NCBI GenBank assembly: GCA_964648985.1
Contig: CAZYMS010000007.1
Coordinates: forward strand, 1-56,983
DNA: 56,983 nt
From: JAEUSE01 sp964648985
GTDB taxonomy: Bacteria; Patescibacteriota; Doudnabacteria; UBA920
Direction of reading: 5' to 3'
Below are positions 49,017-56,983 of this stretch, piece after piece (position 1 is the stretch's first letter; every line of letters starts with the position of its first letter). A program made the position numbers and the translations under genes. A model generated the notes under the pieces. That model was given only the letters and a program-made list of their open reading frames with translations, ran no database searches and was not told the origin of the DNA.

Positions 49017-50430
49017 AGTCACACTACCCGCCTGGGTCTTAAAGTTTTTCCAGAAAGTCACGGCCGAGGTGCCAGCATATCGTGCTCATCTGCTTGCACA
49101 TACGGTGCGCCCAAGTCATATCCGCACGACTGAGGACTTTGTGCGCAAAGTTCCGTTTACTGAAAAAAAGAATTATATTATACGATACACTGAGCAGGGC
49201 CGGTTATTACCCTCTGAGCGTTGGCGACCGTTGTACGCCAGTTCCGGATCCAGCGGATCCCCAACGTTCTGGCGCCTCGGGGAAGCGTCTGCCCAGTATG
49301 GATATGAGGTCCATGAAGAACTGTTCAAAAAGGGTTTTGTAATTACCCCATCGGAATCTACCCTGCTTATTGTTTGCTTTGGTATGGGTATTTGGATTGC
49401 GGGAACATTTACCGCCCAGGTTGGCAACTACTTAAGCGATAAGGGGTGGTCGATAGCCACTGCTACGCCAGGCCTGGATGAACCAGCGCTGGTTGCTTTA
49501 CTCACCCACACCGCGCCAAAATTCCACAATGTTATTTTGGCGGGGTTCCCAACCTACATAGGAAGGATGGTAAGAACACATCGCAACCTTGTTGAGCAGA
49601 GCAAGGCCCGATTTAAGATTTTACTAGCAGCAGAACAAATAAGTGAAGAGTTTCGAGATCAAATTCTGAGCGATATTCAAAGCTCTCGTAGCGCAGATGT
49701 TCTTTCAGTCTACGGCTCTGCTGATGCGGGCGTTATGGGTTTTGAAACTCCGACAACCATTGCACTTCGTCGGGCAAGCGCGCTGGACCGTGGTCTAGAA
49801 TACCAGCTTTTTGGTAGTAGCGGATCTACTACACTACCTGCGTTATACCAGTATAATCCCAAGCATGTATACTTCGAACAAATGGGACGCGAACTTGCGC
49901 TGACTGCAAGAACAGCCAGTCCGTTAATTCGATATAATATTCACGACGTGGGGGAGGTTATAAATACTACATCACTTGCGGCAGCACTAAAACGTATACA
50001 CAATCCGGCAGGGCCCACCTTCTTGCGATACCCTGCAGTTACTTATCGCTCAAGAACCGACGTAGCGCTTTTATATCACGCTATTAACATGACTGCGGCC
50101 CAACTTGGTGCATGGTATGTGCCAAGATACCATGATTTTATTCTTGGCTTTTTTGCTTACACAAAGAAAAATAATACCGGACTAGGCGAGCAGTTGTATT
50201 TCCGGCTGTGCACTACTAGAATTCTGAACAATACTGCGCAACGTGCTTTGGCAAAAACCATAACTAAAACCCTCATTATGGGAAGTACGGAATTTCGCAA
50301 AATATATGACACCTTTGGTCACCGGGCCTTACCAAAATTTCGCTTTGTTCATAAAACTTCGGATCTACAGAAACCCACAACCCAGCACGGGCTTCTGCAT
50401 CTGAGCGGCAAGAAAGCGCGAGTTGTATAA
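49009..50430 (+). CDS. adenylate-forming ligase, PaaK (phenylacetate-CoA ligase)-like
   Basis: 473 residues from the ATG at 49009, overlapping the E1 stop by 8 nt. A GTG at 48988 is an alternative. The P-loop-like YASSGSSGSPTFWR is at 77-90; later VYGSADAGVMGFETP and SPLIRYNIHDVGEVI are the adenylate-binding motifs. Family members activate aryl acids to acyl-AMP and then CoA. The MIO enzyme upstream could supply an aryl or beta-amino acid substrate. Specificity not readable. Confidence 0.85.
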   Translation: MNKVTLPAWVLKFFQKVTAEVPAYRAHLLAHTVRPSHIRTTEDFVRKVPFTEKKNYIIRYTEQGRLLPSERWRPLYASSGSSGSPTFWRLGEASAQYGYEVHEELFKKGFVITPSESTLLIVCFGMGIWIAGTFTAQVGNYLSDKGWSIATATPGLDEPALVALLTHTAPKFHNVILAGFPTYIGRMVRTHRNLVEQSKARFKILLAAEQISEEFRDQILSDIQSSRSADVLSVYGSADAGVMGFETPTTIALRRASALDRGLEYQLFGSSGSTTLPALYQYNPKHVYFEQMGRELALTARTASPLIRYNIHDVGEVINTTSLAAALKRIHNPAGPTFLRYPAVTYRSRTDVALLYHAINMTAAQLGAWYVPRYHDFILGFFAYTKKNNTGLGEQLYFRLCTTRILNNTAQRALAKTITKTLIMGSTEFRKIYDTFGHRALPKFRFVHKTSDLQKPTTQHGLLHLSGKKARVV

Positions 50431-50471
50431 ACAGTACAGCCGTTTACAATAAATCTGCTACTATACTATAT

Positions 50472-51536
50472 ATGGATATTACTGAACATGTTCAGCATAT
50501 ACTTAACGAAGCAGTATACGCCCCGTCGGGAGATAACTCTCAGCCGTGGCATTTTGTGTGGAAAGAAAAAGCGCTGTGGGTGTACAATCTCCCCAACAGG
50601 GATAATCCTATATTCAATTTCCAGCAGCGGGGATCGTATATTGCACATGGAGCGCTTTTAGAGAATATACGGTTAGTGGCACTACGAAATGGCTTTGCTG
50701 CTCTGAGTACGTATTTTCCTGAGCATGACAATGCTCAATGCATTGCGAAGGTTACATTTACTGCGAGCGAGGATGCCCATGAAATACTCTCAGACTACAT
50801 TTTGCAACGATGCACCAATAGAAAACCTTATAGCACCGAACCACTTGCTGAGCCCGCCAAGCAGGCACTCCTGGGGAGTGTCCGACCCGTAGAAGGAGTT
50901 TCGCTGCAATTCGCAACTGGAAAAGAAGCATTGCAAAATTTGGCGACCGCCGTTAGTGCTGCTGAACATTTTATGTTAGAGCATAAACCTTTGCACCACT
51001 ATTTTTTTAGCACCATTCGTTGGTCAGAACGTGAAGAGCAACAAGAACGGTCGGGGCTCTATGTAAAAACCATGGAACTGAAACCACCCCAGGTAGCTAT
51101 ATTCAAATTGTATAGTGCGTGGCCAATAGCTAGAGTGCTTAACACGATAGGGATGTCAGCATTTATTGCTAAAGAAAATGCTAAGATTTATGCACGAGCA
51201 AGTGCTTTTATAGCGTTCACTTGCAACACGGAAGGAGATCGAAAATATCTTCATATAGGTCAGGCTCTGCAGCGAGCATGGCTTACTGCCGCACACTTAG
51301 GCCTAAGCCTGCAACCAGTTGGGGGAGTACTGTATTTAGGACAGCACATACGAGAAAACTCCGAGTGTGCATTTAGCGCAAAACATGTCGAGCGTATCTC
51401 ACGCGCAGACTTGGTACTGCATGCAGCATATAATGCTAAACCGGGTCAAATTCTCATGCTTGCACGCGTGGGGCAAGCAGACCCGCCCACGGCGCACTGC
51501 TCTCGGAAAGTACCCAGCCTAGAAATAATCCCATGA
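50472..51536 (+). CDS. Acg-type nitroreductase family protein
   Basis: 354 residues. EAVYAPSGDNSQPWHFVW at 14-30 is the Acg/nitroreductase FMN-binding start; CTNRKPY near 117-123 and GLSLQPVGG in the last third are other landmarks. Length suggests two diverged half-domains in one chain, as in Mycobacterium Acg/Rv3131. It could be a flavin reductase or dehydrogenase acting on the activated product. It overlaps the kinase by 4 nt (ATGA), so the operon continues. Confidence 0.83.
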   Translation: MDITEHVQHILNEAVYAPSGDNSQPWHFVWKEKALWVYNLPNRDNPIFNFQQRGSYIAHGALLENIRLVALRNGFAALSTYFPEHDNAQCIAKVTFTASEDAHEILSDYILQRCTNRKPYSTEPLAEPAKQALLGSVRPVEGVSLQFATGKEALQNLATAVSAAEHFMLEHKPLHHYFFSTIRWSEREEQQERSGLYVKTMELKPPQVAIFKLYSAWPIARVLNTIGMSAFIAKENAKIYARASAFIAFTCNTEGDRKYLHIGQALQRAWLTAAHLGLSLQPVGGVLYLGQHIRENSECAFSAKHVERISRADLVLHAAYNAKPGQILMLARVGQADPPTAHCSRKVPSLEIIP

Positions 51537-53215
51537 ATTTTGACATTGTACACAACCTAGATTTGTTATCCGTGGGAATTGTAGTGGCAGCTACAATGAT
51601 TTTAGGGTTTGTTGTTTTTTATAATAACCCTAAAAGTACAACAAACAGATCGTTTCTCTTGTTTACAATTATGACGACGCTATGGGGAACACTAAATTAT
51701 GTGAACTACCAAATAGCAAATCCCACTTTAGCGTTCTGGGCCCTGCGGATCTCCATTTTTTTTGCCGTATGGCATGCATTTAGTTTCTTGCAACTATTCT
51801 TTGTTTTTCCCAATGAGACTGTAGAATACCCCAAGGCCTACAAATGGGCGCTTGTACCACTCGTCACGGCAAGTGCGATACTAACCCTTACCTCCCTTGT
51901 ATTTTCTCATATCGCAGAACTCGATAACGGCAGAATTGTAAAGGTAGTAAACGGCCCCGCCATTGCGTTCTTCACTTCGACAATAGTGGCTCTCGTAATT
52001 GGGGGAGTAACTATTCTGATTAAGAAAATTCGTCGTGCAAAAAACGAAGAGCGGAGACAACTCGTAACAATATTTCTTGGTGTCGTACTCACATTCACTT
52101 TAATTCTCGTTTTTAACTTTGTTTTTCCTGCCTTCCTTCAAAACTCAAGATTTACCCCGTTGGGTGCACTGTTCATCTTTCCTTTTATAATCTTTACCAG
52201 CTACGCCATTGTTAAACATAAGGTATTAAATGTAAAGATTGTTTCCTCAGAAATTCTAGTCTTTGTTCTAGCAGTTACTACATTTCTGGAAGTCGTATTT
52301 TCCCCTGACTTACAAATTATAATCTTGCGCTCTAGTCAATTTCTTTTGGTGCTCATATTTGGTATTTGGCTCGTTAAAAGCGTACTCAAGGAAATACGCC
52401 AACGTGAACAACTGCAAATTTTAACAAAAAAACTGGAAGAAGCAAATGTTCAGCTGAAGCAGCTGGATCAGGCACGAGCGGATTTTCTTACCCTTACCAG
52501 TCACCAGTTAAGAACTCCTCCTGCAACCATAAAATGGTATTTGGCAGCTATTCGCAGTGGTGATTATGGTGTAGTACCACAGGAGATTGCCGAGCAGATC
52601 GCCAAAACAGAAGTAACCAACAACGCGCTTATATCGCTTATAGATGACTTACTCAACGCCTCGCGCATTGAACGAGGAAAGCTTGAATTCCTCTTTGAAC
52701 CGGTAAAACTCGATGAACTAACTAAATTTACAGTTGAGCAGCTTCAACCACAGGCCAACTTAAAAGGACTAAAACTGCTCTACGAAGCTTCCCCCGTGCC
52801 CGTACCAGAAGTTGTAGCTGATAAAGAAAAGATTCGCCAAGTAGTGAACAACTTTATAGACAATGCAATAAAATATAGCACCAAAGGAAATATAATTGCC
52901 CGCATAAAGGTTGGTGATGGTTTTGTAACGGTAGAAGTCCAAGATACGGGGAAGGGGATAGGAGAAGGAGTTATTGCTTCACTCTTCCATAAGTATAGTC
53001 GCGGCAAAGACTCGGTCACGCATGCCACAGGTATAGGCATAGGACTGTACGTTGCAAAAATAGTCGTAGAGAACCATAAAGGCGAAATTGGCGCAAAGAG
53101 CGATGGGGTAGGGAAGGGCTCTATATTCTACTTCCGCATCCCAATAAAGAACGACTTACCGCATATAAAGATGATGGACTTGGTAGATCAGCCAAATACT
53201 AGTGAGCAGTTATAA
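51533..53215 (+). CDS. membrane sensor histidine kinase with multi-helix N-terminal domain
   Basis: 560 residues. Seven or eight membrane helices in the first 280 residues resemble the histidine-kinase 7TM N-terminal domain. A coiled coil (about 285-318) leads to the HisKA box LTLTSHQLRTPPATIKWYL with His324. ATPase motifs: NNFIDNAIKYS (N), VEVQDTGKGI (G1), TGIGIGLYVAKIVVENHKGEI (G2; family-typical). Cytosolic output is phosphotransfer, perhaps to the orphan receiver at 45815. It is translationally coupled to the nitroreductase. Confidence 0.93.
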   Translation: MNFDIVHNLDLLSVGIVVAATMILGFVVFYNNPKSTTNRSFLLFTIMTTLWGTLNYVNYQIANPTLAFWALRISIFFAVWHAFSFLQLFFVFPNETVEYPKAYKWALVPLVTASAILTLTSLVFSHIAELDNGRIVKVVNGPAIAFFTSTIVALVIGGVTILIKKIRRAKNEERRQLVTIFLGVVLTFTLILVFNFVFPAFLQNSRFTPLGALFIFPFIIFTSYAIVKHKVLNVKIVSSEILVFVLAVTTFLEVVFSPDLQIIILRSSQFLLVLIFGIWLVKSVLKEIRQREQLQILTKKLEEANVQLKQLDQARADFLTLTSHQLRTPPATIKWYLAAIRSGDYGVVPQEIAEQIAKTEVTNNALISLIDDLLNASRIERGKLEFLFEPVKLDELTKFTVEQLQPQANLKGLKLLYEASPVPVPEVVADKEKIRQVVNNFIDNAIKYSTKGNIIARIKVGDGFVTVEVQDTGKGIGEGVIASLFHKYSRGKDSVTHATGIGIGLYVAKIVVENHKGEIGAKSDGVGKGSIFYFRIPIKNDLPHIKMMDLVDQPNTSEQL

Positions 53216-53218
53216 TTA

Positions 53219-53302
53219 TGTGGCGGCCAGTTTAGCGTATGGTCTTGGGTGTATTGCCTTACACCCCCAACCTTATACCATACCGGCAGCCATACACCAC
53301 TA
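53219..53302. repeat. imperfect hairpin repeat with GTGGCGGCCAGT word
   Basis: GTGGCGGCCAGTTTAG...TATGGTCTTGGGTGTA on the left pairs with TTACACCCCCAACC...ATACC and CGGCAGCC on the right. It starts 3 nt after the kinase stop. Shares its first 14 bases (one difference) with 38893. Confidence 0.65.
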
Positions 53303-53323
53303 ACCATCTCCCTACTTATACAT

Positions 53324-53791
53324 ATGAATATAATTTGCGAAGTTTCTGCCCGACACTACCATCCGGCAAGTGACACTGGTTACTCTAAGAAAAAAGATAT
53401 ATCACAAACAGGCCAGTGGTTAGCGAATGAACGGGTGGAATATAAGGGCCTTAGTTTTGGCGTAATAATACCTGAACGTCCGTACGAAAAATATGCACTC
53501 AGCGTAAGCGACCGGTGGAAAACCTGCGAAGGCGAGCCAGTATTCGAAGACGGATCTTCAACAGTTGTAGTGCAGCTGCGACACTTTCATTGCTCTTCTA
53601 CTACAGCGGAGCAGTTACACTTAAAAACTGGCGATAAAATATCTACATACAAAAACGGCGTACGAGCAGGTAGACTAGATGAAGTCCACGTTAAAGTCGA
53701 CCCTACATTTCAAGACCGTATACACTTAGATGCTGACGAAGCTAACGCGTTATATATTAAAAACGGAGACGAAGTGGAACTTATAATTTAG
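53324..53791 (+). CDS. PduL-like phosphotransacylase, short form
   Basis: 155 residues from the ATG at 53324; frames further upstream lie in the hairpin. The PduL family (about 210 residues) has two zinc-binding motifs, SARHVHL and ARHIHM. Here they appear as SARHYH (8-13) and LRHFH (85-89). The end VDPTFQDRIHLDADEANALYIKNGDEVEL matches the family's end. PduL converts acyl-CoA and phosphate to acyl-phosphate, feeding acetate kinase. About 50 residues shorter than usual, so activity needs proof. Confidence 0.82.
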   Translation: MNIICEVSARHYHPASDTGYSKKKDISQTGQWLANERVEYKGLSFGVIIPERPYEKYALSVSDRWKTCEGEPVFEDGSSTVVVQLRHFHCSSTTAEQLHLKTGDKISTYKNGVRAGRLDEVHVKVDPTFQDRIHLDADEANALYIKNGDEVELII

Positions 53792-53874
53792 TAATAAGTA
53801 ATTAGTAATAGGAAAACAAATAATAACAAGAAAAGGAATCTTCTAATTACTTATTACTATCTACTAATTACTAG
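53789..53874. repeat. stuttered inverted repeat starting on a stop codon
   Basis: A 17-bp arm (53789-53805) pairs perfectly with 53843-53859. Both sides repeat TAATTAG/TAATAAG words. The first three bases of the left arm are the TAG of the PduL-like gene. No gene is enclosed. Confidence 0.85.
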
Positions 53875-53884
53875 CCAACATTCT

Positions 53885-54325
53885 ATGCTCACAAAACATT
53901 CCATACTTTCCATAGATACCACTCAACAATTTGAGATAGTAAACATTACTGAACATGTGCAAGAAGCATTGCGTGCGAGCGGCCTTACATCGGGCATTGT
54001 TGTTGTGTCTACTCCACACACTACTGCGGGTATAAAGCTAAATCACTATGAGCCGCTACTCATACAAGATATACTCCGTACTATGTACAAACTTGCGCCC
54101 CAAGACACCAGCTATAACCATGACCTGTTTGAGCTAAGACAAAATATTACGCCTGGGGAACGAAGTAATGGCCATGCCCATATAAAAGCATTTTTGTTAG
54201 GCGCTTCAGAGAGTCTGCCAATTTTGCATGGGCGGGTAATACTTGGTGACAGGCAAAATATTTTATTTGTAGAGTGCGATGGAGTGCGGAAACGCACAGT
54301 GCATATAACCTTGATAGGTGAATGA
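53885..54325 (+). CDS. yjbQ: YjbQ/UPF0047 family protein
   Basis: 146 residues. VVVSTPHTTAGIKLNHYEPLL and NGHAHIKAFLLGASESLPI are the family blocks, and the ILGDRQNILFVECDGVRKRTV end is typical. Small trimeric protein with thiamine-phosphate-synthase side activity in vitro; physiological role unclear. It lies between two stuttered hairpins and has no SD. Confidence 0.92.
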   Translation: MLTKHSILSIDTTQQFEIVNITEHVQEALRASGLTSGIVVVSTPHTTAGIKLNHYEPLLIQDILRTMYKLAPQDTSYNHDLFELRQNITPGERSNGHAHIKAFLLGASESLPILHGRVILGDRQNILFVECDGVRKRTVHITLIGE

Positions 54326-54331
54326 CTAATA

Positions 54332-54420
54332 TGGTTAGTGGTTGTAGCTGCCGGTTTGGTTTAAGTGTAGGACATTGGTCCATACAACCATACCCAACCA
54401 CCACACAAGCCGCCACAACA
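54332..54420. repeat. imperfect hairpin repeat after yjbQ
   Basis: Left GGTTAGTGGTTGTAGCTGCC and GGTTTGGTTT; right CATACCCAACCACCACAC and AAGCCGCCACAAC. Arms are built of GGTT/GGTTG words. Begins 6 nt after the yjbQ stop. Confidence 0.6.
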
Positions 54421-54474
54421 TATAACCTCACACTGCCTTATAATTAAGCATGAATAAGTAATTAATCCGAACGC

Positions 54475-55374
54475 ATGAGAAAAGTTGCTACGCTCCTATT
54501 TTTAATTATTGTGGCTGGCCTTATCTGGCTCGGTGTTTCTATTCGTCACAAAATGGCGGAAGAAGAAGCGCGTCAAAAAGCCGCAGCAGAAAAGAAATTT
54601 GAGGAAGTAAAAGTTGTTGTCATTGAGGGCTGGACAAACGCGGAGGTGTTCGCGGCATTAGAAAAAGCCGGATTAGGTTCTGTGGCAAATTTTGAGAAAG
54701 CAGAAAAAGACATAGAGAGGTCCCGGTACGGATTTCTGGACACGGTGCCATCTAAAATAGACTTAGAGGGCTACTTTTTTCCCGACACCTACCGCATAGC
54801 TAAAAATGCTACGCCAGTAGAGGTTTTAGAGACACTACTAAATAATTTCAAAACACGATTTGCAAAAGCACAAACAGAGGCAAATTATAAAGACGGATAC
54901 TACATTATTCCGGGCTTTGAAACATTGCACCTGAAGAATAGGGTAGCTTCAGGCCTTACTTTGCACGAAGTTGTGACACTCGCAGCGATTGTAGAAAAAG
55001 AGACGGGCAGAAAAGGTGAAGCAGCAACATCTGATCGCCTCCTGGAAGAACGGAAAACAGTGGCTGGCATATTCTTGAATAGACTTGCTATTGGCCAAGC
55101 CCTGCAAAGTGACGCGACTATAAACTATATTACAAAATCTGGACGAAGCAGCTCAACGCTTGCAGACACAGAAATAGAATCCCCCTACAATACATACAAG
55201 TATCCGGGACTACCGCTTGGACCAATTGGCAGTCCTTCGCTTTCAAGTCTGAGGGCTGTTCTTGCACCTACTAAAACTGATTATTTTTACTTTTTACACA
55301 GCACTACAGGAGAGATTTACTACGCTAAGACTTTCGATGAACATGTAAATAATAGAAATAAATACCTAAGATAG
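54475..55374 (+). CDS. mltG: endolytic murein transglycosylase MltG (YceG-like)
   Basis: 299 residues, slightly short for the family. One N-terminal membrane helix (about 5-22), a small LysM-like domain (about 45-75: VVVIEGWTNAEVFAALEKAGL), then YFFPDTYRI, the catalytic block LAAIVEKETGRKGEA with Glu174/Glu176, GIFLNRLAIGQALQSDATINY and YPGLPLGPIGSPSLSSLRAVL. Cuts nascent glycan strands in the wall and shows that the cell makes peptidoglycan. No SD. Confidence 0.95.
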   Translation: MRKVATLLFLIIVAGLIWLGVSIRHKMAEEEARQKAAAEKKFEEVKVVVIEGWTNAEVFAALEKAGLGSVANFEKAEKDIERSRYGFLDTVPSKIDLEGYFFPDTYRIAKNATPVEVLETLLNNFKTRFAKAQTEANYKDGYYIIPGFETLHLKNRVASGLTLHEVVTLAAIVEKETGRKGEAATSDRLLEERKTVAGIFLNRLAIGQALQSDATINYITKSGRSSSTLADTEIESPYNTYKYPGLPLGPIGSPSLSSLRAVLAPTKTDYFYFLHSTTGEIYYAKTFDEHVNNRNKYLR

Positions 55375-55380
55375 TTTTAC

Positions 55381-55417
55381 CATGGGCACCATTGTACCGG
55401 CTACAATGGTGCCCATG
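55381..55417. terminator. perfect 16-bp hairpin after mltG
   Basis: CATGGGCACCATTGTA pairs perfectly with 55402-55417 around loop CCGGC. No T-tract on the plus strand, so it may be a stabilising 3' hairpin rather than a strict terminator. Confidence 0.65.
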
Positions 55418-55433
55418 ATGTCGGATATACTAT

Positions 55434-56983
55434 ATGAAACGAATTTTCACACTAGCCATTGCCACTCTCAGTCTAATAGGTGTATCTAGCGCTACTACAC
55501 ATGCACAGACTCCTGCTGCTCAATACGAACGCATTGAGCATTTCAATAGTGCAATTACAGTCAACAAAGATGGTTCGCTAAAAGTTGTGGAAAATATACA
55601 AGTGTACGCTACGGGAGATGAAATTCGCCATGGCATATACCGTGACTTTCCCACGAGCTACAAGGACCGGTACGGGAATAAAGTACGAGTGGGGTTTACC
55701 ATTGTGAGGGTTGAGCGAGACAGTGCCGCAGAACTTTACCATACCGAAAAAAGAATAAATGGTACGCGTATATACTTTGGTGATGCAAACACTATAATTC
55801 CAACCGGCCTGCACGACTACACATTCTCATATACAGTAACGCGCGAGCTTGGCTTCTTTGCAGACCACGATGAGTTATATTGGAACGTTACCGGTAACGG
55901 TTGGGTTTTTCCCATATTAAACGCGAGCGCGGATGTAGTGCTGCCAGCGGGGGTACAACAGGAAAAAATAACCACAGCTGGATATACAGGCTTAACTGGC
56001 TCTAAAGCGCAAGATTTCATCGTGAGTACTGGCGAAAGTGGCGCCATCTTTAAAACTACGAAAGCGCTCAGCGCGGAAGAGGGGCTAACCGTAGTTGTAG
56101 GTTGGCCAAAAGGATTCGTACTAGAACCCACCACGAAGCAAAAAATAGAGTGGTTTCTGCAAGACAACAAAGGTATTCTAGTATCTGGCATTCTGCTATT
56201 ACTGCTTATTGCATATTATATTCGCACCTGGCGTAAGCATGGTGTTGACCCTGAAAAAGGCACCATAGCTGCACAATATGAAGCCCCTCAAAAACTTTCT
56301 CCAGCAGGCATTTTCTACGTGCACAAGATGGGCTACCGCATGAATGCGTTTACTGCAGCAGTTTTATCGCTCGCAGTAAAAGGATATATACATATTACAA
56401 ACGACGATAAACGGTATGTAATTAGCAAAACTGCGTCCAAAGGTAAAGGAGCAACACCAGATGAGCAGGCATTATACGAGGAACTGTTCAAAGAAAGCGA
56501 GAACATCACCCTCAGCAATGCTGAGTATCGAACACTGCAAAAAGCACAAGCGAAACAGCGAGCAGTACTGGTAGAAGAACTTGGAAATGGTAAGTACTTC
56601 ATTAACAACACTAAATACTCTGTACTCGGTTTCTTATTATCCGTTGCAGTGATCATAAGCGCCATAGCACTGCAAGCACCGGGCTATGCTATCTTTTGCG
56701 CAATAGTATTAAGTATTATTACAGATGTGTTATTCTTTAACCTTCTCCGTAAACGTACACCAGAGGGTCAAAGGCTCTACGAAGAAATAGAGGGCTTTAA
56801 GCTGTATATGTCTGTAGCGGAAAAAGATAGATTGAATTTTCATAACCCGCCCGAACAAACACCTCAGCTTTTTGAAAAACTTTTACCGTACGCCCTTGCG
56901 CTTGGAGTAGAACAAAAATGGGCAGAGCAATTTGCAAGTGTATTTGCAAAACTAGGACCAGAAGGCCAAGGCGGTTACATGCC
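55434..56983 (+). CDS. DUF2207-like membrane protein, 3'-truncated by window end
   Basis: At least 516 residues, open at the window end. Signal peptide about 1-24 (IFTLAIATLSLIGVSSATTHAQ). A DUF2207-type extracytoplasmic domain follows: HFNSAITVNKDGSLKVVENI, GDEIRHGIYRDFP, then ELYWNVTGNGWVFPI. Membrane helices occur near 242-263 and 403-440, with a cytoplasmic part containing PEGQRLYEEIEGFKLYM. The ending GPEGQGGYM suggests the low-complexity Gly tail typical of the family. Function unknown; widespread in Gram-positive and CPR bacteria. Confidence 0.9.
   Translation, partial: MKRIFTLAIATLSLIGVSSATTHAQTPAAQYERIEHFNSAITVNKDGSLKVVENIQVYATGDEIRHGIYRDFPTSYKDRYGNKVRVGFTIVRVERDSAAELYHTEKRINGTRIYFGDANTIIPTGLHDYTFSYTVTRELGFFADHDELYWNVTGNGWVFPILNASADVVLPAGVQQEKITTAGYTGLTGSKAQDFIVSTGESGAIFKTTKALSAEEGLTVVVGWPKGFVLEPTTKQKIEWFLQDNKGILVSGILLLLLIAYYIRTWRKHGVDPEKGTIAAQYEAPQKLSPAGIFYVHKMGYRMNAFTAAVLSLAVKGYIHITNDDKRYVISKTASKGKGATPDEQALYEELFKESENITLSNAEYRTLQKAQAKQRAVLVEELGNGKYFINNTKYSVLGFLLSVAVIISAIALQAPGYAIFCAIVLSIITDVLFFNLLRKRTPEGQRLYEEIEGFKLYMSVAEKDRLNFHNPPEQTPQLFEKLLPYALALGVEQKWAEQFASVFAKLGPEGQGGYM

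Noticed and set aside
1..56983. CRISPR array
   Set aside because: Repeats in the window are single hairpins or inverted pairs. No run of equal-length direct repeats with unique spacers was seen.
1..56983. tRNA or rRNA genes
   Set aside because: No cloverleaf with a GGTTCGAATCC-type arm and no conserved rRNA segment was recognised by eye. A covariance-model scan could still find one.
1..56983. Recoded TGA (Gly) as in Gracilibacteria/Absconditabacteria
   Set aside because: Many genes end at TGA with correctly placed following starts (for example ATGA couplings at 4394, 31670, 31792 and 51533), and no frame needs TGA read-through.

Overview
The window looks like a chromosomal scaffold from a Candidate Phyla Radiation (Patescibacteria) bacterium, probably a metagenome assembly because it carries two 100-N gaps. 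This placement is inference. It rests on a YerC/YecD-type TrpR-like regulator, two 23S-intervening-protein (IVP, four-helix-bundle) genes, a PaaX/Cas2-like winged-helix protein, a lone MacB-like ABC exporter, LPXTG and sortase genes, RarA, MltG, DUF2207 and many small unrecognised membrane proteins. TGA is used as a stop throughout, so no alternative code is indicated. No tRNA, rRNA or CRISPR array was recognised.

Layout. 0-1.4 kb: small unrecognised genes with strong Shine-Dalgarno (SD) sites. 1.5-9 kb: rarA, HD hydrolase, cyclase-family hydrolase, TrpR-like regulator and secreted or anchored proteins, with repeated TACTAGA-type palindromes between them. 9.1-23.2 kb: surface polysaccharide locus. 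It has one giant protein joining a GT2 synthase, a MOP flippase and a GT4 transferase, then two tandem GT2 paralogues, a GT4, a polysaccharide pyruvyl transferase, two GT-C-like membrane enzymes and a secreted glycosidase-like protein. 23.2-28.3 kb: island of small membrane or secreted proteins with good SD sites, separated by strong palindromes of one family. 28.7-38.9 kb: envelope carbohydrate and surface-protein region (GH26-like protein, GT2, NodB deacetylase interrupted by a binding module, LPXTG surface protein and a sortase whose active-site Cys is Ser). 39-43.1 kb: ABC exporter operon (ATPase and two FtsX-like permeases) with an IVP gene inside an inverted repeat in each of its two spacers. 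43.2-46.2 kb: Cas2-like regulator between two copies of a palindrome, gpmA, HU and a response regulator. 46.3-53.2 kb: tight operon of MIO ammonia-lyase/aminomutase, ThiF/E1-like adenylyltransferase, PaaK-like adenylate-forming ligase, Acg-type nitroreductase and a membrane histidine kinase. 53.3-57 kb: PduL-like phosphotransacylase, YjbQ, MltG and a truncated DUF2207 protein.

The most unusual feature of the window is a set of stuttered imperfect inverted repeats. Their arms are made of short repeated words and often begin on the stop codon of the upstream gene. Some enclose IVP genes, some enclose a terminator hairpin or nothing, and related words occur in frame inside rarA and in the linkers of the giant glycosyltransferase-flippase protein. 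The second candidate system is the MIO-lyase/E1/ligase/nitroreductase operon, which resembles a small biosynthetic or amino-acid-activating pathway. Promoters of the form TTGACA, 17 nt, TATAGT are visible at several places. Many housekeeping genes have no SD and may be leaderless, whereas the small accessory genes mostly have strong SDs.
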